Positions 30,451 through 39,614 of a DNA stretch of 64,000 nucleotides are shown in pieces. How positions within the stretch are numbered: position 1 is the stretch's first letter; each line of letters starts with the position of its first letter. Location: positions 186,001 to 250,000 of the forward strand of contig NZ_JARJHT010000001.1 of the NCBI RefSeq assembly GCF_029269745.1. The letters are read 5' to 3'. The stretch is from Polluticoccus soli. Lineage in GTDB: Bacteria; Bacteroidota; Bacteroidia; Chitinophagales; Chitinophagaceae. Made by a program: the position numbers and the translations under genes. The notes below the pieces were generated by a model. That model saw nothing but the letters and a program-made list of their open reading frames with translations, made no database searches and had not been told where the DNA came from.

Positions 30451-32070
30451 CTACCGCAACCCTCCCCTCACACCTATCCGCTCACGCAGTTTATATTCTT
30501 CCACATCCACCAGCGTCATGTATTTACGTATCAGGTCTTCGTCAAATTCAGCGCGCTGGTTAATTTCCTTCAGGAGGTTGCGCTGAAAGTTCAGCAGATC
30601 GAGGTAGGCTTCCTGGTATTTTTTTATTGTCTTCTCTTCCTCTATCTCCCGCTCTGTCATCTCCAACCGCAATAGTCTTACATCAATGCGGAGCCGGTCG
30701 TGCAGGTTAGCCAGGTTTTCGTTGGTATAACAATCGGAGCCATTCTTTTCTTCGAGGTAATGCAGCGAACGCCTCGCCAGTTCGCGTTGTATGATCAGCT
30801 CTTGTTTATTCTCAGGTATGGTGCTGAATTTATCATCGATCTTGATCTGTCGCATCAGCCAGGGCAGCGTGAGTCCTTGAACAACCAGCGTTATTAAAAT
30901 GACGACGAAGGTGATGAACAGGATCAGATCGCGGAAGGGAAACGCCTCTCCCCCAGCCACCACCAACGGAATGGACATGGCCGCAGCCAGAGATACCACC
31001 CCGCGCATACCTGCCCATCCCAGTATCACCGGCGCTTTCCACCCGGGGTTGGGATCGGCTACGGTAATAAACTTTGCAGCGAATCTCGTAAACAAAACAC
31101 TACCAAAGCTGCAGACAAAACGTGTAGCTATCAGTATGCCCGATACAGCCAGTCCATACCCGATGGCAGCGTTCAGACTAATGGCGCCCAACTGGTCAAC
31201 TATGTAAGGCAACTGCAGACCGATAAGCAAAAAGACCAGCCCGTTCATCACGAACACCATACTCATCCACACATTGGTGGCTTCTATACGGCTGCGGTAG
31301 CTCAGTATGGTTTGCCGCTTGCCCGACAAAAGCAAGCCCCCGCACACAACGGCCAATACACCTGAAAAATGCATTGTCTCCGCCACATAGTACATACTAT
31401 ACGGAGTAATCAGCGTCAGCACGATGTCCATGGAGGGCGATGTAGGCAGGTAGCGATGTATAAAATAGAATAGGTAACCGATGGCAATACCGATCAATGC
31501 CCCCATAATAATGACCAGCACAAAACTTCCTGCCGCCTCGCCAAAGTTGAACTGCCCTGTAATGACAGCTGCCACGGCAAACCGGAAGATAATAAGCGAA
31601 GAAGCGTCGTTCAGCAGGCTTTCACCTTCTGCAATACTCACCAGCGACCGCGGTGCTTGTACCTGCCGCATAATGGTAGTTGCCGAAATGGCATCGGGAG
31701 GTGATATGATACCCCCGAGCAAAAAACCTAACGCCAGCGTGAAACCCGGAATGATGGCAGTAGATGTAAAAGCAATAATAGTTGCAGTAATGATAACGAT
31801 AGGAAAGGCCAGGCTGGTAATTACACGTCGCCATCGCCAGAACTCCTTCCACGATGTTTCCCACGCGGCCTGGTATAGCAGCGGCGGCAGGAAAACGAAG
31901 AACATGATATGTGGATCAATCACGATCTTCGGGAACCTGGCTGTGAAGCTAAGCAACAGCCCACCCAACACTAACACTATCGGGTAAGCGATCTTCAACC
32001 TGTTGGCTACCATCACCAGCCCGACAATTGCCAGGATGAGATAGACGAACTGGAATAACTGGCCTTGCAT
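30451..32070 (-). CDS. CPA1-type Na+/H+ antiporter
   Basis: A 539-residue cation:proton antiporter. About 12 membrane helices fill the first 400 residues, with LGFLLGGIISPPDAISATTI (the conserved acidic ion site in helix 5 style PPDA) and ESLLNDASSLIIFRFAVAA (second conserved Asp). A long cytoplasmic helical tail (about 400-539) follows and ends YKLRERIGVRGGLR. ATG 32070 precedes the first helix (LFQFVYLILAIVGLVMVANR); the longer frame upstream is spurious. The product exchanges Na+ (or K+) for H+ across the inner membrane. Confidence 0.92.
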   Translation of the reverse strand: MQGQLFQFVYLILAIVGLVMVANRLKIAYPIVLVLGGLLLSFTARFPKIVIDPHIMFFVFLPPLLYQAAWETSWKEFWRWRRVITSLAFPIVIITATIIAFTSTAIIPGFTLALGFLLGGIISPPDAISATTIMRQVQAPRSLVSIAEGESLLNDASSLIIFRFAVAAVITGQFNFGEAAGSFVLVIIMGALIGIAIGYLFYFIHRYLPTSPSMDIVLTLITPYSMYYVAETMHFSGVLAVVCGGLLLSGKRQTILSYRSRIEATNVWMSMVFVMNGLVFLLIGLQLPYIVDQLGAISLNAAIGYGLAVSGILIATRFVCSFGSVLFTRFAAKFITVADPNPGWKAPVILGWAGMRGVVSLAAAMSIPLVVAGGEAFPFRDLILFITFVVILITLVVQGLTLPWLMRQIKIDDKFSTIPENKQELIIQRELARRSLHYLEEKNGSDCYTNENLANLHDRLRIDVRLLRLEMTEREIEEEKTIKKYQEAYLDLLNFQRNLLKEINQRAEFDEDLIRKYMTLVDVEEYKLRERIGVRGGLR

Positions 32071-32181
32071 AATTAAACTATGCGCATAAAAAAATGAAGC
32101 CGCTACAGTCCACTTTGCCCAAATCAGTAAATTATACCATTTTTTCAATGAGTTATACAAGCGCGCTATATGGGCACACGG

Positions 32182-32189
32182 TAACTTTG
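32182..32189 (+). promoter_or_regulatory. Bacteroidetes -7 promoter element (TAACTTTG)
   Basis: A perfect TAnnTTTG ending 8 bp before the GTG start of the AraC-type gene, implying an almost leaderless transcript. Confidence 0.6.
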
Positions 32190-32196
32190 TAGTATA

Positions 32197-33090
32197 GTGA
32201 AAAAGGTAAAAAATACAATCCCGGTCTATGATATCTGCTCGTTGCAGGGTAAGGATCAACTCAGCAACGAGATCATAGCCGAACCTTTTGCCAGCTACCT
32301 GGAGGCCCATCCCAACCTGCCGCTACCACACAGGCATTCGTTCTTTCATATGGTGCTGTTCACCAAAGGTGCCGGGCATCACACCATCGATTTTCAACAA
32401 TTCCCGGTTGCGCCCGGGCAGATCTATTTCATGAAACCGGGACAGGTGCATAGCTGGAACTTTGAAGGCGAGACCGATGGTTACGTCATCAATTTTTCTG
32501 AACACCTCTTTGAGCACTTTCTGATGAACAGTCATTATACTGACGCATTTTCTTTCTTCCAGGGTGTGGCAGACGATTGTGTGATAGCGCTTGACGCCGA
32601 AACATTTGCAGGAGTAAAAACGACATTCAAAAAAATAGTACAAGAAGTGCACAGCAACGAAGCACAAAGTGCAGACCTGTTGCGGGTATATCTCATTGAG
32701 TTGTTTGTCCTTGTGAGCCGTAGCGTATCGAAAGCAGAACAAAGCCTTAGCAAACCGCAGAACCAGTTGTTATTGCACAACTTCCGCAAACTGGTTGATA
32801 TTCACTATGCGGAGAAGCGCCTACCCAAAGACTATGCTGCGTTACTCTACATTACGCCCAATCACCTGAACGCATTGAGTAAAGATCTGTTAGGGCGCTC
32901 GGCAGGAGAAGTGATCCGCGACAGGATATTGCTGGAAGCCAAACGGCTGCTTATCAATGTAGACATCAGCATTGCCGACATAGCTGCAAAGCTGAGCTTT
33001 ACAGACAGCTCGCACTTCACGAAGTTTTTTAAGAAATATACCGGTATAACACCAGAGGGATTCAGAAAGAGTTCCTTCGGCCGGGTTTAA
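32197..33090 (+). CDS. AraC-family transcriptional regulator
   Basis: A 297-residue regulator. The N-terminal cupin-like sensor domain has PHRHSFFHMVLFTKGAGHHT and PGQIYFMKPGQVHSW. The C-terminal double helix-turn-helix has YAALLYITPNHLNALSKDLL and the AraC signature ISIADIAAKLSFTDSSHFTK followed by FFKKYTGITPEGFRK. GTG 32197 is the only early start. It is divergent from the antiporter gene and ahead of a DUF983 gene, either of which could be a target. The ligand is unknown. Confidence 0.93.
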   Translation: MKKVKNTIPVYDICSLQGKDQLSNEIIAEPFASYLEAHPNLPLPHRHSFFHMVLFTKGAGHHTIDFQQFPVAPGQIYFMKPGQVHSWNFEGETDGYVINFSEHLFEHFLMNSHYTDAFSFFQGVADDCVIALDAETFAGVKTTFKKIVQEVHSNEAQSADLLRVYLIELFVLVSRSVSKAEQSLSKPQNQLLLHNFRKLVDIHYAEKRLPKDYAALLYITPNHLNALSKDLLGRSAGEVIRDRILLEAKRLLINVDISIADIAAKLSFTDSSHFTKFFKKYTGITPEGFRKSSFGRV

Positions 33091-33103
33091 AAAATAATAA
33101 CTT

Positions 33104-33544
33104 ATGTGTGCAGAAAAAAAAGAAAAAAAGTCGGGACTTTTATGGAGCGTATTGACCAACAAATGTCCGCGATGCAGGAAAGGAAACCTGTTTACCGGCA
33201 GCAATCCTTACCATATCAAAACTACTATGCGCATGCCGGAACACTGCCCGGAATGTGGTCAGCGTTTCGAACTGCAAACGGGCTTCTACTTCGGCACAGG
33301 CTACGTGAGTTACGGCCTTTCAGTAATGCTGCTGGCTGCTATTTTTATTGGCTGGGCGCTAACCCTGGGACTGTCTTTTAGAGATAATAGCATCTTCTGG
33401 TGTCTCGGCGTTTCTATTGCTGCGCTGCTTGCACTTCAACCAGTACTGCAACGAATGGCGCGCTCTATTTGGATCGCCTTTTTCGTACGACATGATGAGC
33501 ATTGGCAGGCTGCTGGTACAAAAAACAATGAGGTGTTTGGATAA
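33104..33544 (+). CDS. DUF983 family membrane protein
   Basis: A 146-residue protein with two zinc-finger-like CxxC pairs (NKCPRCRKGNLF and EHCPECGQRFE) followed by two membrane helices (YGLSVMLLAAIFIGWALTL and IFWCLGVSIAALLALQPV), the DUF983 arrangement. Function is unknown; such proteins are cytoplasmic-membrane anchored. It starts 14 bp after the AraC gene and is probably co-transcribed. Confidence 0.88.
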   Translation: MCAEKKEKKSGLLWSVLTNKCPRCRKGNLFTGSNPYHIKTTMRMPEHCPECGQRFELQTGFYFGTGYVSYGLSVMLLAAIFIGWALTLGLSFRDNSIFWCLGVSIAALLALQPVLQRMARSIWIAFFVRHDEHWQAAGTKNNEVFG

Positions 33545-33677
33545 GCGAGCTGTCAACCCTTCCTGATCGTTGGCACATCTCTTTTGAATAGTTGGCAGCC
33601 GCAACTTCCATCGGGCGTTGATCGCCTGCACAGCACGCTAAATTGCAGGTTGCGTAATACTCATCAAACCCAACCAT

Positions 33678-35093
33678 ATGAAAAACCTATTTTACCTGTT
33701 GATCATCGTAATACTCACCTCATGTGGACAAGGTCAGGAAAAATCAGGAACTACTACTGATGGTGCTTCTGACTATGCGACGATCCAAACCGCAAAAGAG
33801 GCATATGAATTTGGTTTCCCGTTGGTAGTGATGCACGTGACGAAACAGGTAATGACCAATGTGGAACGACCGATCAGCGAAGGACGTCTACTCGCGCCGG
33901 TCAATCAACTCGTTAACGCCAATACATTCCCAAACGATAAGTTCCGGGATGTGGTAAGGCCCAACAACGACACTTATTATTCAATGGCATGGTTAGACCT
34001 GGAACAAGACCCCATGGTATTGCAGCTGCCCAACACCGGCGACAGGTATTATCTCTTCCCTATGCTCGATGCCTGGACCAATGTTTTCTTCTCGCCCGGC
34101 AAACGAACCACGGGAACAGAGACACAGACCTATCTCATCAGCGGACCTAAATGGACGGGCACAGTACCTGCCTCGTTGAAACAGGTTAAGGCACCCACCA
34201 ACATCGTATGGCTGGTAGGCCGCACACAGGTGAACAGTGAACAAGACGGTGCTACTGTTGTAAAAAAGATACAGGACGGATATAAGCTAACGCCACTGAG
34301 CGCTTATGGCAAGCCATACACGCCTCCAACAGGCACGGTGGATAAAACCATTCCGCAAAAATCTCCTAACGATATTGTTACCGGTATGTCCATTGCCGAC
34401 TATTTCAACCTGTTGAATCAACTGATGATCAATAATCCCCCCGCCCCGGCTGATGCAGAGATGATGAAAAAACTAGCTCCGCTGGGCATAGCGCCTGGCG
34501 CCACATTTGACCTCGCAAAATTCTCGCAGGCAGAACAGGACTCGATGAGTACAATTCCAAGCTGGGCAAAAGCTGACCTGCATAAAAATGCCCTTGGAAA
34601 TGCCAAAGCTGTAAACGGGTGGTCTGTGAATTATGGATTGGGCAGCTATGGAATGGCATACAAGCAGCGCGGCGGTGTGGCTTTTGGCGGACTTGGCGCT
34701 AACCTCGATGCAGACGCCATGTACCCCAGTTCATTTACTGATGCTGACGGACAGGAATACGATGGCTCAAAACACAACTATGTACTACACTTTGATGGCG
34801 GCAAACAACCTCCTGTCAATGCTTTCTGGAGCCTGACAATGTATTCGCCGGAAGGTTTTTTAGTAACTAATTCTATCAGTCGTTTTGCAATTGGTGATAG
34901 AAATCCGTTGAAGAAAAACGCCGACGGATCGGTGGACATCTATATCCAAAAAGATGATCCCGGCAAAGACAAGCAGAACAACTGGCTGCCTGCACCTAAC
35001 GGTCCTTTCAATTTACTACTTCGCATGTACTGGCCTAAAGAAGAGGTGCTCAACAAACATTGGAGTCCGCCGGCTGTTAAGAAACAAGCATAA
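33678..35093 (+). CDS. DUF1254/DUF1214 lipoprotein
   Basis: A 471-residue exported protein with a lipoprotein signal (MKNLFYLLIIVILTSCGQG). The DUF1254 domain covers about 50-190 (YEFGFPLVVMHVTKQVM, NDTYYSMAWLDLEQDPMVL, YYLFPMLDAWTNVFFSPG), and DUF1214 the C-terminus (NAFWSLTMYSPEGFLVTNSI, DPGKDKQNNWLPAP, LLLRMYWPKEEVL). Such pairs are widespread in bacteria without a settled reaction. The lipid anchor places it in the envelope. A related gene follows 36 bp downstream. Confidence 0.88.
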   Translation: MKNLFYLLIIVILTSCGQGQEKSGTTTDGASDYATIQTAKEAYEFGFPLVVMHVTKQVMTNVERPISEGRLLAPVNQLVNANTFPNDKFRDVVRPNNDTYYSMAWLDLEQDPMVLQLPNTGDRYYLFPMLDAWTNVFFSPGKRTTGTETQTYLISGPKWTGTVPASLKQVKAPTNIVWLVGRTQVNSEQDGATVVKKIQDGYKLTPLSAYGKPYTPPTGTVDKTIPQKSPNDIVTGMSIADYFNLLNQLMINNPPAPADAEMMKKLAPLGIAPGATFDLAKFSQAEQDSMSTIPSWAKADLHKNALGNAKAVNGWSVNYGLGSYGMAYKQRGGVAFGGLGANLDADAMYPSSFTDADGQEYDGSKHNYVLHFDGGKQPPVNAFWSLTMYSPEGFLVTNSISRFAIGDRNPLKKNADGSVDIYIQKDDPGKDKQNNWLPAPNGPFNLLLRMYWPKEEVLNKHWSPPAVKKQA

Positions 35094-35129
35094 AACAACA
35101 GAGCTCCGAAAACCCCGACAATAAACACC

Positions 35130-36539
35130 ATGAAAAAAATATTCTCCATCATCCTAATCACTATCTGCATGACAGCCTTTAACGACCTTCAGAATACGAG
35201 CACAGCCAGCCCGGACGATATTAGGGAACAAGTGAAATACCAGCGCGCGATGGAAGCAGTCAACTGGGGCATGCCCGTGGTCAACTTTGACCTGATGTTG
35301 CAGGAATTCAAAAAAAATGGCGGCGACTATAATAAGATACTCTACTGGTCCAAGCTCTTTGACTGGAAAAACCAGACACTCACTCCGAACCCCGACGTCA
35401 TTTACATAATGCCGTTCTTCGATACCAAAGATTGGCCGATGGTATTAGAAATACCTCCGGCCAATGGCGGCGTTATCAACGGATCGATCATGGATATATG
35501 GCAGGCCGCTATCGATGACGTTGGTCCTGCAGGATTGGACAAAGGCAAAGGAGGCAAATATCTGATCTTACCACCCGACTATAAGGGAAGCATCCCATCA
35601 GATTATCTGCCTATGCATTCTTACACTTACCACGGCTATGCATTACTGCGGTCTATTCCTAAAACAGGAAGTGATGCTGATGTAAAAGCAGCAGTTGATT
35701 ATGCAAAGAAGATAAAATTCTATCCTTACAGCCAGGCGGCCAATCCACCCCAAACAGCTTTCATCGATGCCATGGGAAAAGAGTTCAATTCTCTGATACA
35801 ATATGACCACCGATATTTCGAGTCGCTGAACCGGGTGATACAAAGCGAAATATGGTTGGAGCGCGACAGAGCCATGATCGACATACTCAAGTATATCGGC
35901 ATTGAAAAAGGCAGAGCCTTCAACCCTGATGCACAAACTGTGAAGCTATTCGACAAAGCAGCCGCAGATGCACACGAGTGGCTGGAGACACAATACGTGT
36001 CTCACTTCCATACGCCTTTCTATGAGGGCACTCAATGGGCATTCCCGGTAACCGACGAATTCGGCGAATCGGTGAAAAATAATTTCACTACCCCTAATAG
36101 CTACCCGGTAGATATGCGGGGCGTGGCATTGACTTTCGAATTTTTCAGCGCCAAGCACCTGGGTGAAGGACAATTCTACCTGCTGAATATAAAAGACAAA
36201 AACGGCGAACCCTACAAAGGAAGCAATAGCTACCGCTTGACAGTGCCAGCTAACGTCCCAGCTAAAAACTACTGGTCTATCACTTTATACGACCGTGAAA
36301 CTCATTGCTTGATTCGCAACATGTCTACGGTCAGCCGATCCTCCTTGAGTCCCGGACTAAAGAAAAACGCAGATGGTTCCGCAACACTTTACTTTGGACC
36401 GAAAGCACCTGCAGACAATGAAAAGAACTGGGTGCCAACAGATCCGGACAGGGAGTTTGAATTACTGTTCCGGATCTATGGTCCTGACCCTTCGTTCTTT
36501 AAGAAGACATGGACACTGCCTGATGCTGAAAAGATGTAG
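35130..36539 (+). CDS. DUF1254/DUF1214 exported protein
   Basis: A 469-residue relative of the preceding gene, with a Sec-type signal (MKKIFSIILITICMTAF) but no lipobox Cys. DUF1254 is visible as AMEAVNWGMPVVNFDLMLQE, NPDVIYIMPFFDTKDWPMVL and GSIMDIWQAAIDDVGPAG, and DUF1214 as NYWSITLYDRETHCLIRNMS, ADNEKNWVPTDP and FELLFRIYGPDPSFF. The two proteins are diverged. It is 36 bp from its partner, so co-transcribed, and convergent with the gene at 36552. Confidence 0.88.
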   Translation: MKKIFSIILITICMTAFNDLQNTSTASPDDIREQVKYQRAMEAVNWGMPVVNFDLMLQEFKKNGGDYNKILYWSKLFDWKNQTLTPNPDVIYIMPFFDTKDWPMVLEIPPANGGVINGSIMDIWQAAIDDVGPAGLDKGKGGKYLILPPDYKGSIPSDYLPMHSYTYHGYALLRSIPKTGSDADVKAAVDYAKKIKFYPYSQAANPPQTAFIDAMGKEFNSLIQYDHRYFESLNRVIQSEIWLERDRAMIDILKYIGIEKGRAFNPDAQTVKLFDKAAADAHEWLETQYVSHFHTPFYEGTQWAFPVTDEFGESVKNNFTTPNSYPVDMRGVALTFEFFSAKHLGEGQFYLLNIKDKNGEPYKGSNSYRLTVPANVPAKNYWSITLYDRETHCLIRNMSTVSRSSLSPGLKKNADGSATLYFGPKAPADNEKNWVPTDPDREFELLFRIYGPDPSFFKKTWTLPDAEKM

Positions 36540-36551
36540 TGCCGACGGATA

Positions 36552-37277
36552 TTATATCTTCCACCCTGCTCCTATACGGAAGGAATAATATTTGGGTAAC
36601 AGGTCAAAATTGATCACCCCCATACTTTGCATAGCTTCAGGTATGGTTGGATTTTTTTGATCGCTGTGCTGGTAGTCTGCTTGCAACAGGCACACAGGAA
36701 CGTTGAGGTCAAAGAACAAACGTTTACCTGCATACCAGTTTAACCGCGGAACAATAAAGCCCCGCATACCGGCCATGGTTTCTGTAGTTGGGAATACAAC
36801 GGTGGTGTAAGGCGTTGTTTTAAACCGTTCGTAAAACAATCCGCCTGCTACTCCTATTGATGGTACAAAACTCTCTTTGCTTTTTTTAAAGAATGGCCAC
36901 GTATACTCGTACCGGGCTGCCAGCGATGTGGTAGTAACTTCCATACCTGCCATTGTTACAGGAAAGTAATAAGGGTTGGACTGGATAAACTGATCCTTCC
37001 TTTTGCGGATGGAAAATTCCGACAGTTCGATCTCGTGAAAATTTTTTCTCTTGTTTTGTATGCGCAGGGCTACAGTTGGCTGCAGGTAATCGTGCTCCCT
37101 GAACGCATGCGCGAATTGTTGATTGCCAGTTGCAACAAATGGGCGGAAGGTTGTCAGGTTATATACCTTGAAGGCCAGTTTATTTTCACGTGTCGGTACA
37201 GGTTCGATGGTCGTTTGCTGTGCGTTGGCTGAAAAGCTCGCTAATACAAGGGTTGCCAGGCTGAAAGTCTTTGTCAT
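36552..37277 (-). CDS. Exported, probably outer-membrane beta-barrel protein
   Basis: A 241-residue protein with signal peptide MTKTFSLATLVLASFSANAQ and alternating beta-strand sequences (YFPVTMAGMEVTTTSLAARY, LFFDLNVPVCLLQADYQ) ending in the aromatic strand YYSFRIGAGWKI, as in outer-membrane barrels. No specific family is recognised. It converges on the DUF1254 gene with a 12-bp gap and lies divergent from the siderophore receptor gene, so a surface role is plausible but only inferred. Confidence 0.6.
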   Translation of the reverse strand: MTKTFSLATLVLASFSANAQQTTIEPVPTRENKLAFKVYNLTTFRPFVATGNQQFAHAFREHDYLQPTVALRIQNKRKNFHEIELSEFSIRKRKDQFIQSNPYYFPVTMAGMEVTTTSLAARYEYTWPFFKKSKESFVPSIGVAGGLFYERFKTTPYTTVVFPTTETMAGMRGFIVPRLNWYAGKRLFFDLNVPVCLLQADYQHSDQKNPTIPEAMQSMGVINFDLLPKYYSFRIGAGWKI

Positions 37278-37422
37278 TTTGCAGGTGTTTTAACCAAAAC
37301 GCAACCTACGACGAATTATTACACCTCAATACATATAAATAACCTCACATTCTACAAATTCATATTCCCATTATTGAAACCGCCTTTTCCCGATTGTGTA
37401 AATCGTTGTAGCTACATGAATC

Positions 37423-37430
37423 TACGTTTG
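37423..37430 (+). promoter_or_regulatory. Bacteroidetes -7 promoter element (TACGTTTG)
   Basis: A perfect TAnnTTTG 21 bp before the ATG of the TonB-dependent receptor gene. No clear Fur box was identified nearby. Confidence 0.6.
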
Positions 37431-37451
37431 CGGCGCTAAACACACCAATCG

Positions 37452-39614
37452 ATGAAACGTAGTTTTATTTTATTCCTGCTGTCTTGTAGCACAGCGGCTT
37501 TCGCACAAACCGGCGAAAAGAAAAATGATGATGCAAAAGAACTTGACGAAGTAGTGATTCGCGGCAACGCAAATAAATACAAAGAGGATGACGCCTCGCA
37601 AAGCCTGCGCCTGAAAACGCCGCTGCTGGAAGTGCCTCAAAACATACAGGTGGTAACCATAGACGCATTAAAAGACCAGCAGGTCATCAGCATGAGCGAT
37701 GGCCTGATACGTAACGTGAGTGGCCTGGTGCGCATGGAGCACTGGGGCGACATGTATACCAACATTACCGCTCGCGGCTCGCAGATACAAGCCTTCCGCA
37801 ATGGTTTCAATGTAGTAAACTCTTACTGGGGCCCCTTGACGGAGGATATGAGCTTTGTGAAGAACATCGAGTTCGTAAAAGGTCCTGCTGGCTTCATGCT
37901 CTCTAGCGGCGACCCAAGCGGTTTGTACAACGTTGTAACGAAAAAGCCCACCGGTATATCTAAAGGCGAGGCCTCATTCACAATGGGCAGCTTTGACCTG
38001 TACCGCGCTGCTCTTGACCTGGATGGCAAACTGAGCAAGAACGGTAAACTGTTGTACAGGCTGAACATGGCGGCGCAAAACAAAAAATCGCACCGCGCCA
38101 ACGAATACAACAACCGCTATACTATTGCGCCAGTTATCTCTTACCAGCTGGACGATAAAACAAAACTGACGCTGGAATACAACTACCAGCGCGCCAACAT
38201 GAGCAACGTAGGTTCATTCTATGTTTTTGCCCCCAACGACTTTGCAACACTGCCTGTTGACTTCACAACCCTGCCTTCAGGTATGCCGGGTACTGTAATT
38301 CATGATCACAGCGTGTATGCAAACCTGCAACACAACATCAACACCAACTGGAAATTGACCGCACAGGTTGGCCGTTTTATGTACGACCAGGAAGGTTCTT
38401 CTATGTGGCCTACTTCTGTGAATGCTGATGGCACAATGATCCGCAATGTTGGTATATGGGATGCACGTAGCCGCATGACCATGGGCCAGGCATTTGTAAA
38501 CGGCGATGTACAAACGGGTGCCATCCGCCACCGCATACTGGGTGGCCTGGATATGGCCAACAAAGACTACATGGCCGATTGGAGTCAAAGCCATAACCTG
38601 GATGACTCTACTAAATTCTTCGACCCACGTAACCCTGACCTGGGCGCACCTGTTAACGGCTATCCTCAATTCGACCGCGAGACACCATTGGCTGAACGCG
38701 CACAAACGGGGGGAACAATAGACCAGGCATATACCAGCCTGTACCTGCAAGATGAACTGGGCTTCTTTAAAAACACAGTACGCCTGACACTTGCTGCCCG
38801 TTACACAGACTTAAAACAATCTCAATACGGCGGTGCACCTGATAAAGCGCAACACTTCACACCACGCGCCGGACTGAGTGTTTCTATCGACAAAGAGACT
38901 TCAATATATGCCCTGTACGACCAGGCTTTCATCCCTCAAAGCGGCATACTGAGCAATGGTGGCAAAGTACAACCAATGACAGGCAACAATAGCGAGATTG
39001 GCATCAAGAAAGAATGGTTCGGTGGCAAATGGAGCACCAACGCTTCTGTTTACCGCATCATCAAAAACAATGAGCTAACAAGTGACCCAACCCAACCTGT
39101 TGGATCAGGCCTCAGCATTGAATTAGGACAAAAAGTATCGGAAGGTATCGAATTCGATCTGCGCGGCACCATAGCTCCCGGCCTGAACCTGGTAGCCAAC
39201 TATGCCTACACCGATTCAAGGTTATTGAAAGTAGCACAAAGCCTTGAAGACAGCAGCATCATGAAGGTTAGAGATATAGTGCCCGGCTTCGCTAAACACA
39301 CGGCTAACGTATGGCTTACTTACCAGGTACAAGAAGGTATACTGCGTGGCGCAGGTATCTCTGCCGGTGGCACCTTCCTGGGCGACCGTAACACTTACTG
39401 GGATCCATCACCAGACGGTAAGAAGATCGATGATTACCTGAAACTGGATGGAGGCCTGTTTTGGCAGAACGACAAGCTGAAAATAACTGCTAACGTATTC
39501 AACATCCTGAATGAATACCTGTACAGCGGTTCTTACTACGCATGGCTGAACGCATACAACTGGCAAACAGAGGCTCCACGTAACTACCGCGTTTCAATCG
39601 CATACAAATTCTAA
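37452..39614 (+). CDS. TonB-dependent siderophore receptor
   Basis: A 720-residue outer-membrane receptor. After signal peptide MKRSFILFLLSCSTAAFAQ comes a TonB-box-like region (ELDEVVIRGN), then the plug domain (LLEVPQNIQVVTIDALKDQQ, NVSGLVRMEHWG, FVKGPAGFMLSSGDPSGLYN, VVTKKPTG). A long beta-barrel follows (YALYDQAFIPQSG, EIGIKKEWFGGKWSTNASVY) and ends in APRNYRVSIAYKF with terminal Phe. The plug segments are those of the ferric-siderophore subclass. Its stop overlaps the start of the PepSY gene (TAATG), so uptake and reduction functions are coupled. Confidence 0.93.
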   Translation: MKRSFILFLLSCSTAAFAQTGEKKNDDAKELDEVVIRGNANKYKEDDASQSLRLKTPLLEVPQNIQVVTIDALKDQQVISMSDGLIRNVSGLVRMEHWGDMYTNITARGSQIQAFRNGFNVVNSYWGPLTEDMSFVKNIEFVKGPAGFMLSSGDPSGLYNVVTKKPTGISKGEASFTMGSFDLYRAALDLDGKLSKNGKLLYRLNMAAQNKKSHRANEYNNRYTIAPVISYQLDDKTKLTLEYNYQRANMSNVGSFYVFAPNDFATLPVDFTTLPSGMPGTVIHDHSVYANLQHNINTNWKLTAQVGRFMYDQEGSSMWPTSVNADGTMIRNVGIWDARSRMTMGQAFVNGDVQTGAIRHRILGGLDMANKDYMADWSQSHNLDDSTKFFDPRNPDLGAPVNGYPQFDRETPLAERAQTGGTIDQAYTSLYLQDELGFFKNTVRLTLAARYTDLKQSQYGGAPDKAQHFTPRAGLSVSIDKETSIYALYDQAFIPQSGILSNGGKVQPMTGNNSEIGIKKEWFGGKWSTNASVYRIIKNNELTSDPTQPVGSGLSIELGQKVSEGIEFDLRGTIAPGLNLVANYAYTDSRLLKVAQSLEDSSIMKVRDIVPGFAKHTANVWLTYQVQEGILRGAGISAGGTFLGDRNTYWDPSPDGKKIDDYLKLDGGLFWQNDKLKITANVFNILNEYLYSGSYYAWLNAYNWQTEAPRNYRVSIAYKF

